NCBI RefSeq assembly: GCF_914767665.1
Contig: NC_059503.1
Coordinates: 14,136,001-14,200,000, forward strand
Origin: Harmonia axyridis
Taxonomy: Eukaryota; Arthropoda; Insecta; Coleoptera; Coccinellidae
Direction of reading: 5' to 3'
Length of the DNA stretch: 64,000 nucleotides
Position numbers and translations under genes: made by a program. Under the pieces are notes generated by a model. It was not told the origin of the DNA and did no database searches. It saw only the letters and a program-made list of their open reading frames with translations. Below, piece by piece: positions 37,045 through 47,619 of this stretch. Each line of letters starts with the position of its first letter. Position 1 is the stretch's first letter.

Positions 37045-38318
37045 ACAGACCAATTGAGAAGTCCCCGGTCTACCATAGTAAAACACATTTTTTTTTGGCA
37101 AAATTCGATTTTATCATTCGATATAGTTACCTTCGAGGGCGATACAGCGATTATAGCGATCTTCCAACTTTTTGATACCATTTTTGTAGTACGATTTGTC
37201 TTTCGCTTCAAAATAGGCCTCAGTTTCGGCGATTACTTCTTCATTGGCGCTAAATTTCTTCCCAGTGAGCATTCTTTTGATGTCTGAGAACAGGAATAAG
37301 TCGCTGGGGGCCAGATCTGACGAATACGGTGGATGCAGAAGCAATTCGAAGCCTAATTCATGCAATTTTGCCATTGTTTTAATCGATATGTAACACGGCG
37401 CATTCTCTTGATGAAACAGTACCCTTTTTCTCCGAATTTTTTTTAACGAATTCATCCTTTGAACGTTCCAATAACGATATATAATAATCGCTGTTGATGT
37501 TCTGGCTCTGGTTATCAATGAATATTATACTATGCGCATCCCAGAATACTAATGCCATAACCTTGCCAGCTGACTGTTGTGTTTTTCCTCGCTTTGCATT
37601 CGGTTCATCGTGTGCAGTCCACTCATCTGACTGTCGATTGGACTTCGGAGTGAAATGATTGAGCCATGTTTCATCCATTGTCACATATCGAAGCAAAAAT
37701 TCAGGTTTATCGCACTTAAACAGCTTCAAACACAGCTCAGAATCATTAAGACGTTGTTTCTTTTGATCGATTGTGAGCTCGCGTGGCATCCATTTTGCTC
37801 ACAGATTTCTAATGTACAAATATTCGTGAATGATATGATGTACACGTTCAGATGACAGCTTCACAATGTCTGCTATCTCGATCAACTTCCCTTTATGGTC
37901 ATTCAAAATTATTTTGTGAACTTTTTTGATTTTTTCGTCGGTGACAGCCTCTTTTGGGCGTCCACTGCGTTCGCCTTCTTCGGTGCTCATTTCACCACGT
38001 TTAAACTTAGCATAACAATCAATGATGGTTGATTTTCCTGGTGCAGACCCCGGAAACTCTTCATTAAGCCAAGATTTTGCTTCAACTGTATTTTTTCCCT
38101 TCAAAAAGCAATATTTTATCAGCACACGAAACTTTTTTTCCATCTTTTTTCAAATAACAAAAGTAGCTACACTCACAACGCAATATCTCACAAACTAATG
38201 GTCGGACTGCCAGATTTTAAAATGTATCGTTTGAAGGTTGGTACTAACTAAAAATCATATGGATTTAATACTAGCTCCGCCATCTGTGCATCAGACCGGG
38301 TATTCTTCAATTGGCCTA
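37045..38318 (-). pseudogene. Mauritiana-type mariner, near full length (copy M6)
   Basis: Both TIR regions are present (ACAGACCAATTGAGAAGTCC at left, TTCTTCAATTGGCCT at right). On the minus strand, MEKKFRVLIKYCFLKGKNTV opens the N-terminal DNA-binding part (37799-38143). It ends at a TGA where sister copies have Cys; the same frame then continues through RYVTMDETWLNHF (37379-37789). A frameshift leads to the C-terminal third (37114-37518). The second catalytic Asp is Glu (HQENAPCY), and the third Asp (APSDLF) is kept. It lies opposite to M4 and about 1 kb from it. Confidence 0.92.
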
Positions 38319-38709
38319 ATATTATGTCGATTTTTTCCCTGAAAAAAAATCTTGAAAATAAAGTGTTGGCAGGTCCATGTTAATGAACTATATTGATGTT
38401 AATAGGAATTTTTTTTTTCGAATAATCCGAAAACTCTCTCATTTTCATTTGTACCTCCAATTGAAGAACTAATACATAGAACATTTTTTATAATTTCTAG
38501 CTAATTTGAAAAATACCAACTATGAGTAGAAAAACTTTTAAATTGCCTGAGCAATTGAACAAAAAGTCCTTTACACTTTTTCCTTCAAGATTCGAAAGTT
38601 ATTCATCGTGAAAATATGAGATGAGGTATAATCTTCATTTCATAAACTCTTTCTTTTTAAAGAAATAGTATTATTTTGACTATTAAAACTTATACGCTTA
38701 AACACTCAC

Positions 38710-38765
38710 CTTTGGAGATAACCAGCAGCAAGAAAACTATTGTCCACCTCTGAAGTTCCATGATT
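38710..38765 (-). CDS. Cadherin-type gene, first coding exon (signal peptide)
   Basis: On the minus strand the exon begins after an acceptor (T-rich tract, then TTGCAG, just right of 38765). It has four untranslated bases, then ATG at 38761-38759 and 17 codons reading MELQRWTIVFLLLVISK, then one extra base and the donor GTGAGT at 38709-38704. The peptide is a textbook secretory signal: polar start, basic Arg, then a hydrophobic core IVFLLLVI. The exon ends in phase 1, which matches the exon at 1069-1277, whose first two bases complete a Gly codon. Joining the two gives a signal peptide followed directly by a cadherin EC1 domain, as expected for a type I membrane adhesion protein. The acceptor implies at least one further 5' non-coding exon to the right. 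The exon is too short to find by ORF length. Seen: splice sites, phase and the hydrophobic peptide. Inferred: that it belongs to the same gene. Confidence 0.78.
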
Positions 38766-39280
38766 CTGCAAAAAAAAGTTTAATTATATAATCGAAAGGG
38801 GAATTATTCTAATGAGTATAAATCACCAGAGAATTACGTGGAAACATTCCTGGGTTGAGTTATGAATATAAAAAATAAGGATTTATGTTAGACTCTGTTT
38901 GATATATGTTCATTCGCGGCCTTGTTTCATTCTGTTGTTTTCATGAAAACTCATTGCCTGTCAGTGTCGTTACTTGGCGGGATGTTTTTAGCCCGCGGCG
39001 AAGGATCCGCAAGAATATCAAATTAAAGTAATTTATTTTCATTAGCCCTCCCTCGACTGAAACAACAGATAGAATATCACAGATAGGAAACAGCATTCGT
39101 TACAGCTCTCTCTTTCTCTCGTGTCGCGATATAGATACAAGACGTCATCTTTACTCAAATCTATTGTCTCATCGAAAATTAACAGTAATTGAGTGGAAGG
39201 AATATTTGAGAATCTTCTGGCTCTTCTGAATCAATATTTGCTTTGAAGGAATTGTTGGAATTGTGTCTTTATTATTAAAT
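38766..39280. other. No gene seen (cadherin 5' intron)
   Basis: The sequence next to the exon carries a good acceptor and a T-rich tract. Beyond that nothing is recognised, and no 5' untranslated exon could be placed. Confidence 0.5.
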
Positions 39281-39995
39281 GATGAAATTGAAGTCGAGGA
39301 ATAATATTCTTCAAAAATTAGCTGGTTATTCATTGGGTGCTGATATCAAGATCTTCGTACGGCAGCTTTGGCCTTGGTTTTTTCTGCTGCTGAATACTTT
39401 TGTTCTGTTTGGTTCAATAATGTTCATGTTTATAAAATTGATGCACAGCTCAACGTTTCTATATTATCAGTGGAACTATAAGATTTACACCTTTACATTG
39501 GTTACCAGTGTTATCACATATACTTCCGCCTCATATTCGTAGACAGCTTGCAGTCAAGAAATCTTGGGAAAATTTTCATTTCTACCCGAACTTATTTCCA
39601 ATTGTATCTTACCTCCCAGATACTAGAACTGCCAGATTAAAGTCACGCAAAGCTTTATGGATTAATACACTCCTTCAATCTGATGAAAGTGACAAGGAAA
39701 TTTGGCGTTCGGAATGGAGTTCTTGTGATGTCTTCAACCAAATTCTAATCGTTGATCTTTCAGAGAAAGTTCTAGGTTTCAATCTTCATAGGAAAATGTG
39801 GAGTATTTTAAATCGACTTAGGAGAGGTCATGGTCGTTGCAATAGTATGCTCTTCAGATGGCATTCTATTGAAAGTCTATGTGAGTGTGGAAAACACTCA
39901 GTATAACAAACTGTGTTTGTTATAATGAACTCTGCATCAAGGGTGATAGTATTATTTCTTATATTAGAAACTTCAAATAATTTAACATATGTATA
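39281..39995 (+). pseudogene. Non-LTR retrotransposon 3' part
   Basis: Plus strand: KSRNNILQKLAGYSLGADIK (39279 frame), then after frame breaks LSHILPPHIRRQLAVKK. A run to 39906 contains LGFNLHRKMWSILNRLRRGH, GRCNSMLFRWHSIES and LCECG. This is the post-RT region and zinc-knuckle-like tail of CR1/jockey-type elements. It is 5'-truncated and frameshifted, so inactive. A CTCACCCTGTATAAT end follows at 40007-40020. Confidence 0.8.
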
Positions 39996-40014
39996 CAATC
40001 AAAGACTCACCCTG

Positions 40015-40490
40015 TATAATTAGGTAAGTAGGCAATGTTTCATCATGTGAAAATTTTGATTTAAGGCCGAAGTTTTTCCATTATGCATTACTACTCATAA
40101 AACCATAAAACGAAATAATTTTCTCATACAAACATAACTTGATATTTAACTCGTTAAAACAAACTGCAAACAACGCCACCTATGCGTATTCGGACGGTAA
40201 AAGTTTTCAGTTGCCTCTGGAATTTACCGGAAAGGTTACAGAATAAACTCCCATAACCACCAGGCATTCAGGATTACGGCTATTCCTCCCGGTATCCTTC
40301 TTCGAAGCACAGCATATCCTTTTTTCAGAATTCATTCGAGCGGAGGCGGTTACACGCTGGTGTATCGTTAGAGAGGTTGAATTATTCGGAATTCAATGAA
40401 CAGAAATAATGTTGGACCTTTCATGGCCTTAATTCTCAATAATGGACTGGAATCAAAATTATCAGAAAAAAAGAGGATACCACTCACGAA
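40015..40490. other. No gene seen
   Basis: Non-coding. Confidence 0.5.
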
Positions 40491-40498
40491 GTCAGGAG

Positions 40499-41321
40499 TA
40501 AGGCTTCATCAAGCCAAGTAGCTTGAAATTTTAACCAACTACTTGACTTGAAAATCAAGCTCGTGAAAAATTACAATCTTGAGCTTGACTTGACTTGATT
40601 TGATTTTAGACATTTCTTGATTGACTTGATATCAAGCTACTTGATATTACTTGAGCTTGATATTTCTGTAATCTTGTGCGCGCTTAGACTAAATAAGGGG
40701 ATTTCTCTAGCGCCGAGAGACTGAAGCATTCGCCAGTATTGGTAGATTTTGGTATTTTCAGAAATATCTTTCCAAACTTGGCCAAAATGGCCAAGGATTT
40801 TTTATCGACGCCAGCATTTTCAGCTCCTGTTGAAAGATAATTTTCCAGAGCTGCTCTTACAGTTACAAAAATTCGCAATAGGTTAGGCGACAAATCTATA
40901 AGATGTCTAATGAGCCTTAGATCCTGGATGGAAAATTATGAAATCAAACAAAGTCTGGAGGTTTCTCAATATTGAGAAACTTTTTTTTTATTATTTTTTA
41001 TTTTGTTATGATTCAAAGTGATTTAATTTATGTTTCTATTTCGAAAAAGTTGATATTTTCGGTTCTTTTATACAATAAGTTTAATGAATAAAAGTGTTTT
41101 TTGCAAGGTTCCTTCTCATTTCATAATTTTTTTTTCATTGATGTGACACTACACAATAAAACTGCTAAAAATCAAGTAGCTTGATATGATTCAAGTACTT
41201 GATAAATAAAAACTTGACTTGACTTGAGATTGAAAAACTACTACTTGACTTGATTTTGACTTGAAATCAAGTCAAGCTCAAGCCAAGTAGCTTGGAAATT
41301 AAGCCAAGCCGTGAATCCCTA
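40499..41321 (+). mobile_element. hAT transposon relic, copy 3, with 8-bp target duplication
   Basis: An exact 8-bp duplication GTCAGGAG flanks the element (40491-40498 and 41322-41329), diagnostic of hAT. Imperfect TIRs are TAAGGCTTCA and TGAATCCCTA. Subterminal arrays of CTTGACTTG and CAAGTAGCTTGA lie at both ends. Only the C-terminal dimerisation segment remains (AKMAKDFLSTPAFSAPVER, with a stop, then FSRAALTVTK, about 40785-40975). It is 823 bp and non-autonomous. Confidence 0.88.
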
Positions 41322-41329
41322 GTCAGGAG

Positions 41330-43660
41330 CTTGGTCCTCTCCGAGGTCCTCTCTGACGAATTTTATACCATCCATGGGCTTTCCCAGACAAGATGATAAA
41401 GAAAACTAGTATCGAGAAAACCTACCCTACGATGTAGTAGAAAAGAAGATTAGAAAAGAGTCCACAATCTTAGCTATCAAAAATAATTCCATTAAATGGT
41501 ACGCAATTGGCACCATAATGGTACCATTCAAAGGTACTAAAACCACGAAGGGAACTGTCGCTGGAGTAATCAGAATTGGCAACAAATTTTAAAGCCGGAA
41601 AATCGAGATGGTTAGTTTTCGTTGGACCACACTGTATACCTACATACTGTTATGTAGTCAATTGGCAATTGTGCAATTAGCGAACGAATGAACCAACGCC
41701 TGAAAGATCCTGCTTCCGCGTGAGTCCTCGTGATTTACCCATTCTCTTTTCGATATTCTGTTTCAATTGTCTCAGACATGGCAACACAGAAATATATATA
41801 ATTAAATATAAGGATCGAAATTGTTATTTTATATTTACTTTCAAAAATTCGACTTGGCCGTCCCTGTTATAACGAAATGATTGGTTAACTTTTTTCGATA
41901 TTCTGTTTCGTTTTTAAGGGTTTACACTACGTTATCGACACAAAATTGTTCACGGAGTTTCAAATGATTATTCTATTATTACACGCAAAATAACAATTCG
42001 ATCGGAAATGTAATTAAGTCAATATTCAATATTTAGTGAAGTTTCAATATTTTTCTTGAATTTTTTATGGTTCTGATGATGTAATCCACTAGCAATAATA
42101 CACGGAGCTTGAAACTGTAGATTCGTGTAAATACCCAAGATCCCGAATACATCTATTATAGAATGACAATTTCAAGCCTCATGCAACATTTTATGTTGAT
42201 TGAGTATCGCCATAAAAAATTCAAGAAGAATATTATACAATTTTTTTCAATATTCTTATTAAATTTTCTATGACTTTGGCTACGCGATTAACACAAATTT
42301 TATATAATGCTTGAAATTGTCATTCCATTTGCTATCGCAAATTTTTATCATGATGGAATGTGCAGTTTTGAAGGAAAACAAAATTCGGGTTCAAACTTGG
42401 AAATCGAAATCTAACCTGAAAATATCGAGTTTGTAGCTCTTTTCGTTCGGGAGTTTGAATTGAATTTGAGATCATCTCAGCTCAAAATTTGAAAATTACA
42501 GACATTGTGACGAAATGACAAGGCGATAACGAGCACTCAAAAACAATGCAAAAATATTTTACTATGAGTTTCTATTCTAGTACTTAATTGGTATATGGAT
42601 TTACACTTACCAATATATAAGTTTGAGCTATTTGGAAATGAACTTATTTCGAACAAATAACTGATTCCAGGCAAAAAGTTCACATGCCAGAAAATAAATA
42701 GAAATAAGAAATACTAACTAGATCAAAATTCAACCGATAGCCTCAATAATTCATCGAGTCCAATAAGAAGGCACCTAATCTATGCCCTTGAATTGGTTGT
42801 TCTTTAGTATCTATGAAATCTATACTGTCGATGATGACAAATTTGAAATTCCCTTGTTTATATTTCGATTAGATATTGTAAAACTATATTTTGTTGAAGA
42901 AAAATCTTGAAAATGTAATTTATAATATGATTTTTCATATTCGTTTGAAAAATATAACCACTGACAGCCAAACATACATATCAACTGATTCTATGTGCTT
43001 CATGAACACAGAAATCGCTTGTCCGGTAGTTGAATATCTACCTATTATTCAGATGAAGGAGAAGGTTACAATTTCATGGGAAACTCTGAAATATTTGTTG
43101 TGGTAAACTCCGGCCAAATTGTGGAAAAAACTCTTCATGTTCCGAAACCGAAACTACAAATACTTTGGCGAATAGTTTGGAATTTCTCGAGGCTCATAAG
43201 GATTGAATGGAGATAGATGATAATCGTTGATATTAATCTTCCACTCTAATGGCTAGTGTTGGTTTGAGTTTCTAAGGAGCAACTATCGTCTTCAAGTCAG
43301 TTAATACCATGATAAACATCAAGAGGTGAGTAATACTACCATTCAATTAATTATCACTCAATTGTTTTAAAACTTTTTGGTACACGATTTCAGAATTTCC
43401 GATCGATAAATACATTTAAGACTATAAGAATAATTTTTTTTTGTATATTTTTATTGGACTGTATCGGCTATGTTGTTAAGTCCTCAACTTTAACAAATCC
43501 TATCTGATATTGAAGAAATTTGGTGGAGTTATTCAGTAGGTATGTCTGCCACGAATGTGATATTAGTAAGATCTTATTTATTTTTCAAGACGAATACCAT
43601 AGTTTCGGGACAGCCTATATAATCAAGAGGTTACGGCAATCCAAAAAAAGTAATAATATA
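41330..43660. other. No gene seen; inverted repeat at 42160-42333
   Basis: About 2.3 kb with no coding signal. The frame at 42891-43106 has no domain. Confidence 0.5.
42160..42333. repeat. Inverted repeat with TTTCAAGCCTCATG motif
   Basis: GAATGACAATTTCAAGC near 42163 pairs with GCTTGAAATTGTCATTC near 42315, with imperfect pairing inward. The same motif heads a degenerate repeat block at 61866-62345. Confidence 0.6.
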
Positions 43661-43814
43661 CAGGGTATTCTATTTGAAATATTGTAGTTTTGCACTTTTT
43701 GATATGAGCGGTAACATCGCAGCTTTGAAAAGATTCCTACCCAAGAAATTAAAATTTTAATAAAATCCCAACTTTCGTTCTCCGTAAAAGTAATATCGAT
43801 CGTGTCTCACCCTG
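43661..43814. repeat. Short CAGGGT...CACCCTG element (154 bp)
   Basis: TA-flanked termini CAGGGTATTC and CTCACCCTG face each other 154 bp apart. The interior does not pair well. Possibly a heavily deleted CAGGGTG-type element. Confidence 0.45.
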
Positions 43815-44509
43815 TATATTATAATTTTTTAAATTTTTACACACTCAATTTTTTTACAAAATATCTGCCATTTTTTCTGCCTAACAAAAATTCATCATTA
43901 CCGTTGAAATCATGATGTAACAACACAACGAAAAACCTCCCAAAAAAACTGCCCTGTTGTGATATCCAATTTTTGCCTCCCAGACATGTTTCCTCGCGAA
44001 TGTCTGTTAACAAAGGTGAAGCGGAAAACTCCATCACGAGTGAAAAAAAAAATAAAACTGTGCGAACCGTCGTAATCAGGTTGTCTTCCACTTCCCGGAA
44101 CTTTTCTGTCATATATCTTTAATAACATCCCGGATATAGCACGAGATTTTTCCTCCTAATTGCTTCAGGGCATATTCGGTTGGAGAATCTGAGGGAGTGG
44201 TAATAGAGTTACAGGCAACACGCGTGAAAATGTTATGAGAATTGCAGGGATACGGGAATCACAGTATGTGTGTTGGGGAGCGTGACGTACGTAACAATCT
44301 CATACAGTGGACCATTAGAAAAAATTATGGGAAAAGTGCTGACGCGAATTCGGGCGCTCCAATGCTCCAGACATCACGTTAATGCTTTGCAGCGCTCGTT
44401 CATCCATGTGATGATAGTAATGGGTTTTGAATTTTCAATAATAATATTGTTGGAATTAATTTTTCATTATTATAATCTGGTAGAAAATTTCATGGCATTC
44501 ATGTTTTAA
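43815..44509. other. No gene seen
   Basis: Overlapping frames 43837-44128 on the minus strand have no domain. Confidence 0.5.
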
Positions 44510-44514
44510 TATGT

Positions 44515-44695
44515 CCGCCACGGCTACGTATTATACATGGATCATTAATTAGTCCAAATTTTTACTACTTTTTTCAATAAATCTGGCCGTATTGCGTCAA
44601 TGGGCTTCAATATTCGATTTCAATGCTTCGAGAGTTGCTGGTTTATCGGTATTAACCAATGACTTAACGTATATGTCCCATGAAAAAGTAATCGA
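44515..44695 (-). pseudogene. Old DD41D transposase C-terminal fragment
   Basis: The minus strand reads VDYFFMGHIRKSLVNTDKPA and TLEALKSNIEAH, equivalent to the third-Asp block LDYFLWGYVKSL and what follows in the younger copies. It differs enough to be a separate, older lineage. It is cut at 44698 by MITE copy D. Confidence 0.65.
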
Positions 44696-44698
44696 CAA

Positions 44699-46187
44699 GC
44701 GTAGATAGAGGGAGTATACGCAATTTTTTTACATGTCCCCAAAATGGTTAGATTACGTGGTCGGATTGTGATATATTTTCAAATCCACAATTTTACTATA
44801 TCATCAGAAATGTAACGGGTGTTTTTTTTTTCGAGGTATATAACTTTAAGTTGGCATTACTGTTCAAGATGGCGACCGATTTAACAGCTGTCAAGTGATT
44901 TATTCTCAGTTTGGTTTGGCAATTCATCATGAATTGACTAGACTCACGCCTGAACAACGCTTGCAAATAGTGCAATTTTATTTCGAAAGTAATGCGGAAT
45001 ACGTATCGTGCACTGCGTCCATTTCATTTTGTTTAGCGATGAAGTGCACTTCTGGTAGAATGGCTACGTCAACAAACAAAACTGCCGCATTTGGAGTGAA
45101 GCTAATCCTCAAGTGTATGTCGAAACACAGTTACATCCAGAAAAACTGACTGTTTGGTGCGCTTTATGGGCTGGTGGAATCATTGGTCCGTACTTCTTCA
45201 AAAACGATGATGGCCAGAACGTTACAGTCAATGGTGATCGGTATAGAGCCATGATTTCTAACTTGTTCATTCCTGAATTGAACAACCATAATGTCCAGGA
45301 GCTGTGGTTCCAACAAGACGGCGCAACATGTCACACAGCTCGTGTCACAATCGATTTATTGAAAGACACTTTTGGTGACCGCCTAATTTCAAGTTTTGGA
45401 CCTGTGAATTGGCCTTTAAGATTTTGTGATTTAACACCGCTAGACTTCTTTCTGTGGGGCTATGTAAAGTCATTGGTCTATATATGCTTATAAGCCACAA
45501 ACTCTTGACCATTTGGAAGACAACATTCGCCGTGTTATTGCCGATATACGGCCACAAATGTTGGAACAAGTCATCGAAAATTGGACGTTCAGATTGGACT
45601 ACATCCGAGCCAGCCGTTGCGGTCATATGCCAGAAATCATATTTAAAATGTAATGCCACATGATTATATTGCGGATAAATAACATTCATGTCAATCGAAT
45701 AATCCATCGTTGTTTTATTGCAATTTAAAGTTCTATAGCTCTAAAAAAAATATATATATTGAATGCGATTAAATATGCAAGTTTGAATATTTGGAATTCG
45801 ATATTTTTTCTAATTGTCGAATTTATAATACGCAGAATATTTATTATTTCCTGTATCTACCTGCTGAAATCTAAGGTTTGGCAACTTTTGCTATCCTAGA
45901 GTCATCGGTTGTCTCACGTCGTTTGGCGCACTTGAAGTTTGTTTTCTGAATTTCTGATATATTTGGGTATTTATTTCAATATATTTTGAGCTAATATGAA
46001 ACGTTGATTCACTATGGAACATAAGAAGTGCGTTCTTATTTGGAGAAACTCGCGAATTGAGTGAAATATCGTATCACTGATATGTTTTCATTTCCGTGCG
46101 CTTCATGTCAAATTTGATAGATCATGTTGGGGACAAAATTTCCTTACTGAAAAAGACATATGCTCTCTCTATGTTCATGACTCTGAG
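44699..46187. mobile_element. MITE family 1, copy D, split by a DD41D element
   Basis: The left part (44699-44812, GTAGATAGAGGGAGTATACG through ATATCATCAG) and right part (from about 45755, GAATGCGATTAAATATGCAA to CTCTGA) together rebuild a family 1 MITE in the orientation of copy B. The DD41D copy c lies between them. The outermost bases of the left end are lost. Confidence 0.8.
44815..45750 (+). pseudogene. DD41D mariner deletion derivative, copy c
   Basis: The left end ACGGGTGTTTTTTTTTTCG follows TA. The right TIR has lost its last few bases. The plus-strand frame 45113-45493 runs from YVETQLHPEKLTVW through QQDGATCHTARVTIDLLK and TPLDFFLWGYVKSLV, then breaks at a short TATA-type insertion near 45482. 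The N-terminal part (MNRLTPEQ-like start) is joined at the shared deletion point. The first Asp block SDEVHFW is present near 45040 with a stop after it. Confidence 0.88.
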
Positions 46188-47456
46188 GCAACTACCATCG
46201 AAACTTCTCATGCAGATGAAAAGCACCCGTTACAATTATAAAATGAAAACATAATCATCAGAAACCTTGGTTTACAACACTATACTGATGGACGGATTCG
46301 ACTGATTTTAAAACATAAATAGTGAAAATTTCAAAAAAACTTGAATATATTTATCTTTTTCTGAAATGAATTATCCATTATAGGAAATGAAACACCTAAA
46401 CCAATATTCATATTACTTCATATAAAGATAAATGTTTCAACCTAGTCCTCAATTATTCTTAAATTTATACAGGGTGAAGCAGAATGCAGTTCCTAGTTGA
46501 AAAAAATCGCCGAAGTTTCTTCAGATCGAGTGCAGGATCACAACATAGGTCATTGATTAGAAAAACAATACCAATTTCAGTAGCCACCAAACAGTAGTCA
46601 GGTAAGAAAAAAGACTTTATTATGAAAAGTTTTTCAAAAACGGTAATAGCGTTGTGGTAACGAAGAGGTCCTTCCGAATACGGTTCGAAATAATCCTATT
46701 GATACCGTTTCTGTTCCTGAAACTATTTCCGTGTCCCTTAATACCAGTTGGGCGACCTTTAAGTGTGCGTAGCGTAACATGCCGCGGTAATGTGTCAAAG
46801 CTAAGATACACAAACTTCGACCTCGATCCCTCTGAAGGAAGCGATTGAGGACATCAACATTGAAATTCCACAAGGTATGGTGAGCAGAGTGGTCGAAATC
46901 TTCTTCGGAAGGCATATTATGAATATTGCCTGCCAATATCTCAACTTAGATGATTTAATATTCGAAACATGGTGAAAACAGGTTCATATAAACCTCTGGG
47001 CAGAAGCTTTTGAGGGATTATCGATTGGAAATAAGCTTATATGGTCGTGAAACACAAATCTCGTGAAATTTGAACATTAGGGTGGTTATTTTACGTACAA
47101 ACACAGTTTCGACCCAGGCCGATGTTGTATTTTCGATATTTTACGCGAATTTTCGATGATTCGACACGAAATTTCCGATAAAGCTGATTATACAACTCAT
47201 GTTCTGATGAACCAATATAATCCGTAAATTTCCTATAGTAAGGTGTATTGATAAGTGAATATACTACTTGACGACGTGGTATAATCGTTTTGGTGTTTTG
47301 CCCCCTGCCATATTGTGATCATTTCCATAGTAATATTCTTGGACCTTCGCCAAAAATAAAATACTAGCTCAGTGAAATGTCATTGAATTATCAAAATGCA
47401 GTGCTTTGGTTGTAGTTACAGAAATTATCCATTGTATAATCGTAACGAATACCACT
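46188..47456. other. No gene seen; CAGGGTGAAG terminus at 46470
   Basis: Frames at 46620-46936 overlap on both strands. I could not match them to any transposase with confidence. A CAGGGTGAAG motif at 46470 suggests an element edge. Confidence 0.4.
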
Positions 47457-47530
47457 CGAGCATATACAATATATTTCGATTATACGAACCTGAAGAGGTT
47501 CGTATAATCGAAATATATTGTATATGCTCG
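47457..47530. repeat. Perfect 35-bp hairpin, 4-nt loop
   Basis: The arms 47457-47491 and 47496-47530 are exact complements (starting CGAGCATATACAATA) around the loop GAAG. Shorter related pieces (GTATAATCG) flank it on both sides. Confidence 0.9.
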
Positions 47531-47619
47531 ACGTAGTTCGCGAAACACCACTCGTTGTATAATCGAATATTGTCTATGCTCTTGTGATCTTAAAACTGAA
47601 AATTGTTATTTCACATCTA

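Larger units (their letters stand above)
36704..38470. repeat. Possible CAGGGTGTTCC-ended element carrying mariners
   Basis: The left edge CAGGGTGTTCCTAAATTGG followed by AGGTACAA has an inverted counterpart TTGTACCTCCAATTGAAGAAC near 38450. The two mariner pieces M5 and M6 would then lie inside it. The right CACCCTG end is eroded, so limits are approximate. Confidence 0.4.
1278..38709 (-). other. Giant first coding intron of the cadherin gene (~37.4 kb)
   Basis: The intron is defined by the GTGAGT donor at the right end and the TTGCAG acceptor at the left end, with matching phase 1. Most of what can be recognised in it is mobile DNA in both orientations. No other host coding exon was recognised inside it. 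Confidence 0.7.

Noticed and set aside
46620..46936. Overlapping minus-strand ORFs (63 and 100 codons) near a CAGGGTGAAG end
   Set aside because: I tried to read them as Tc1/mariner helix-turn-helix or C-terminal parts, but no catalytic or HTH motif lines up. Could be a very decayed transposase; unsupported.
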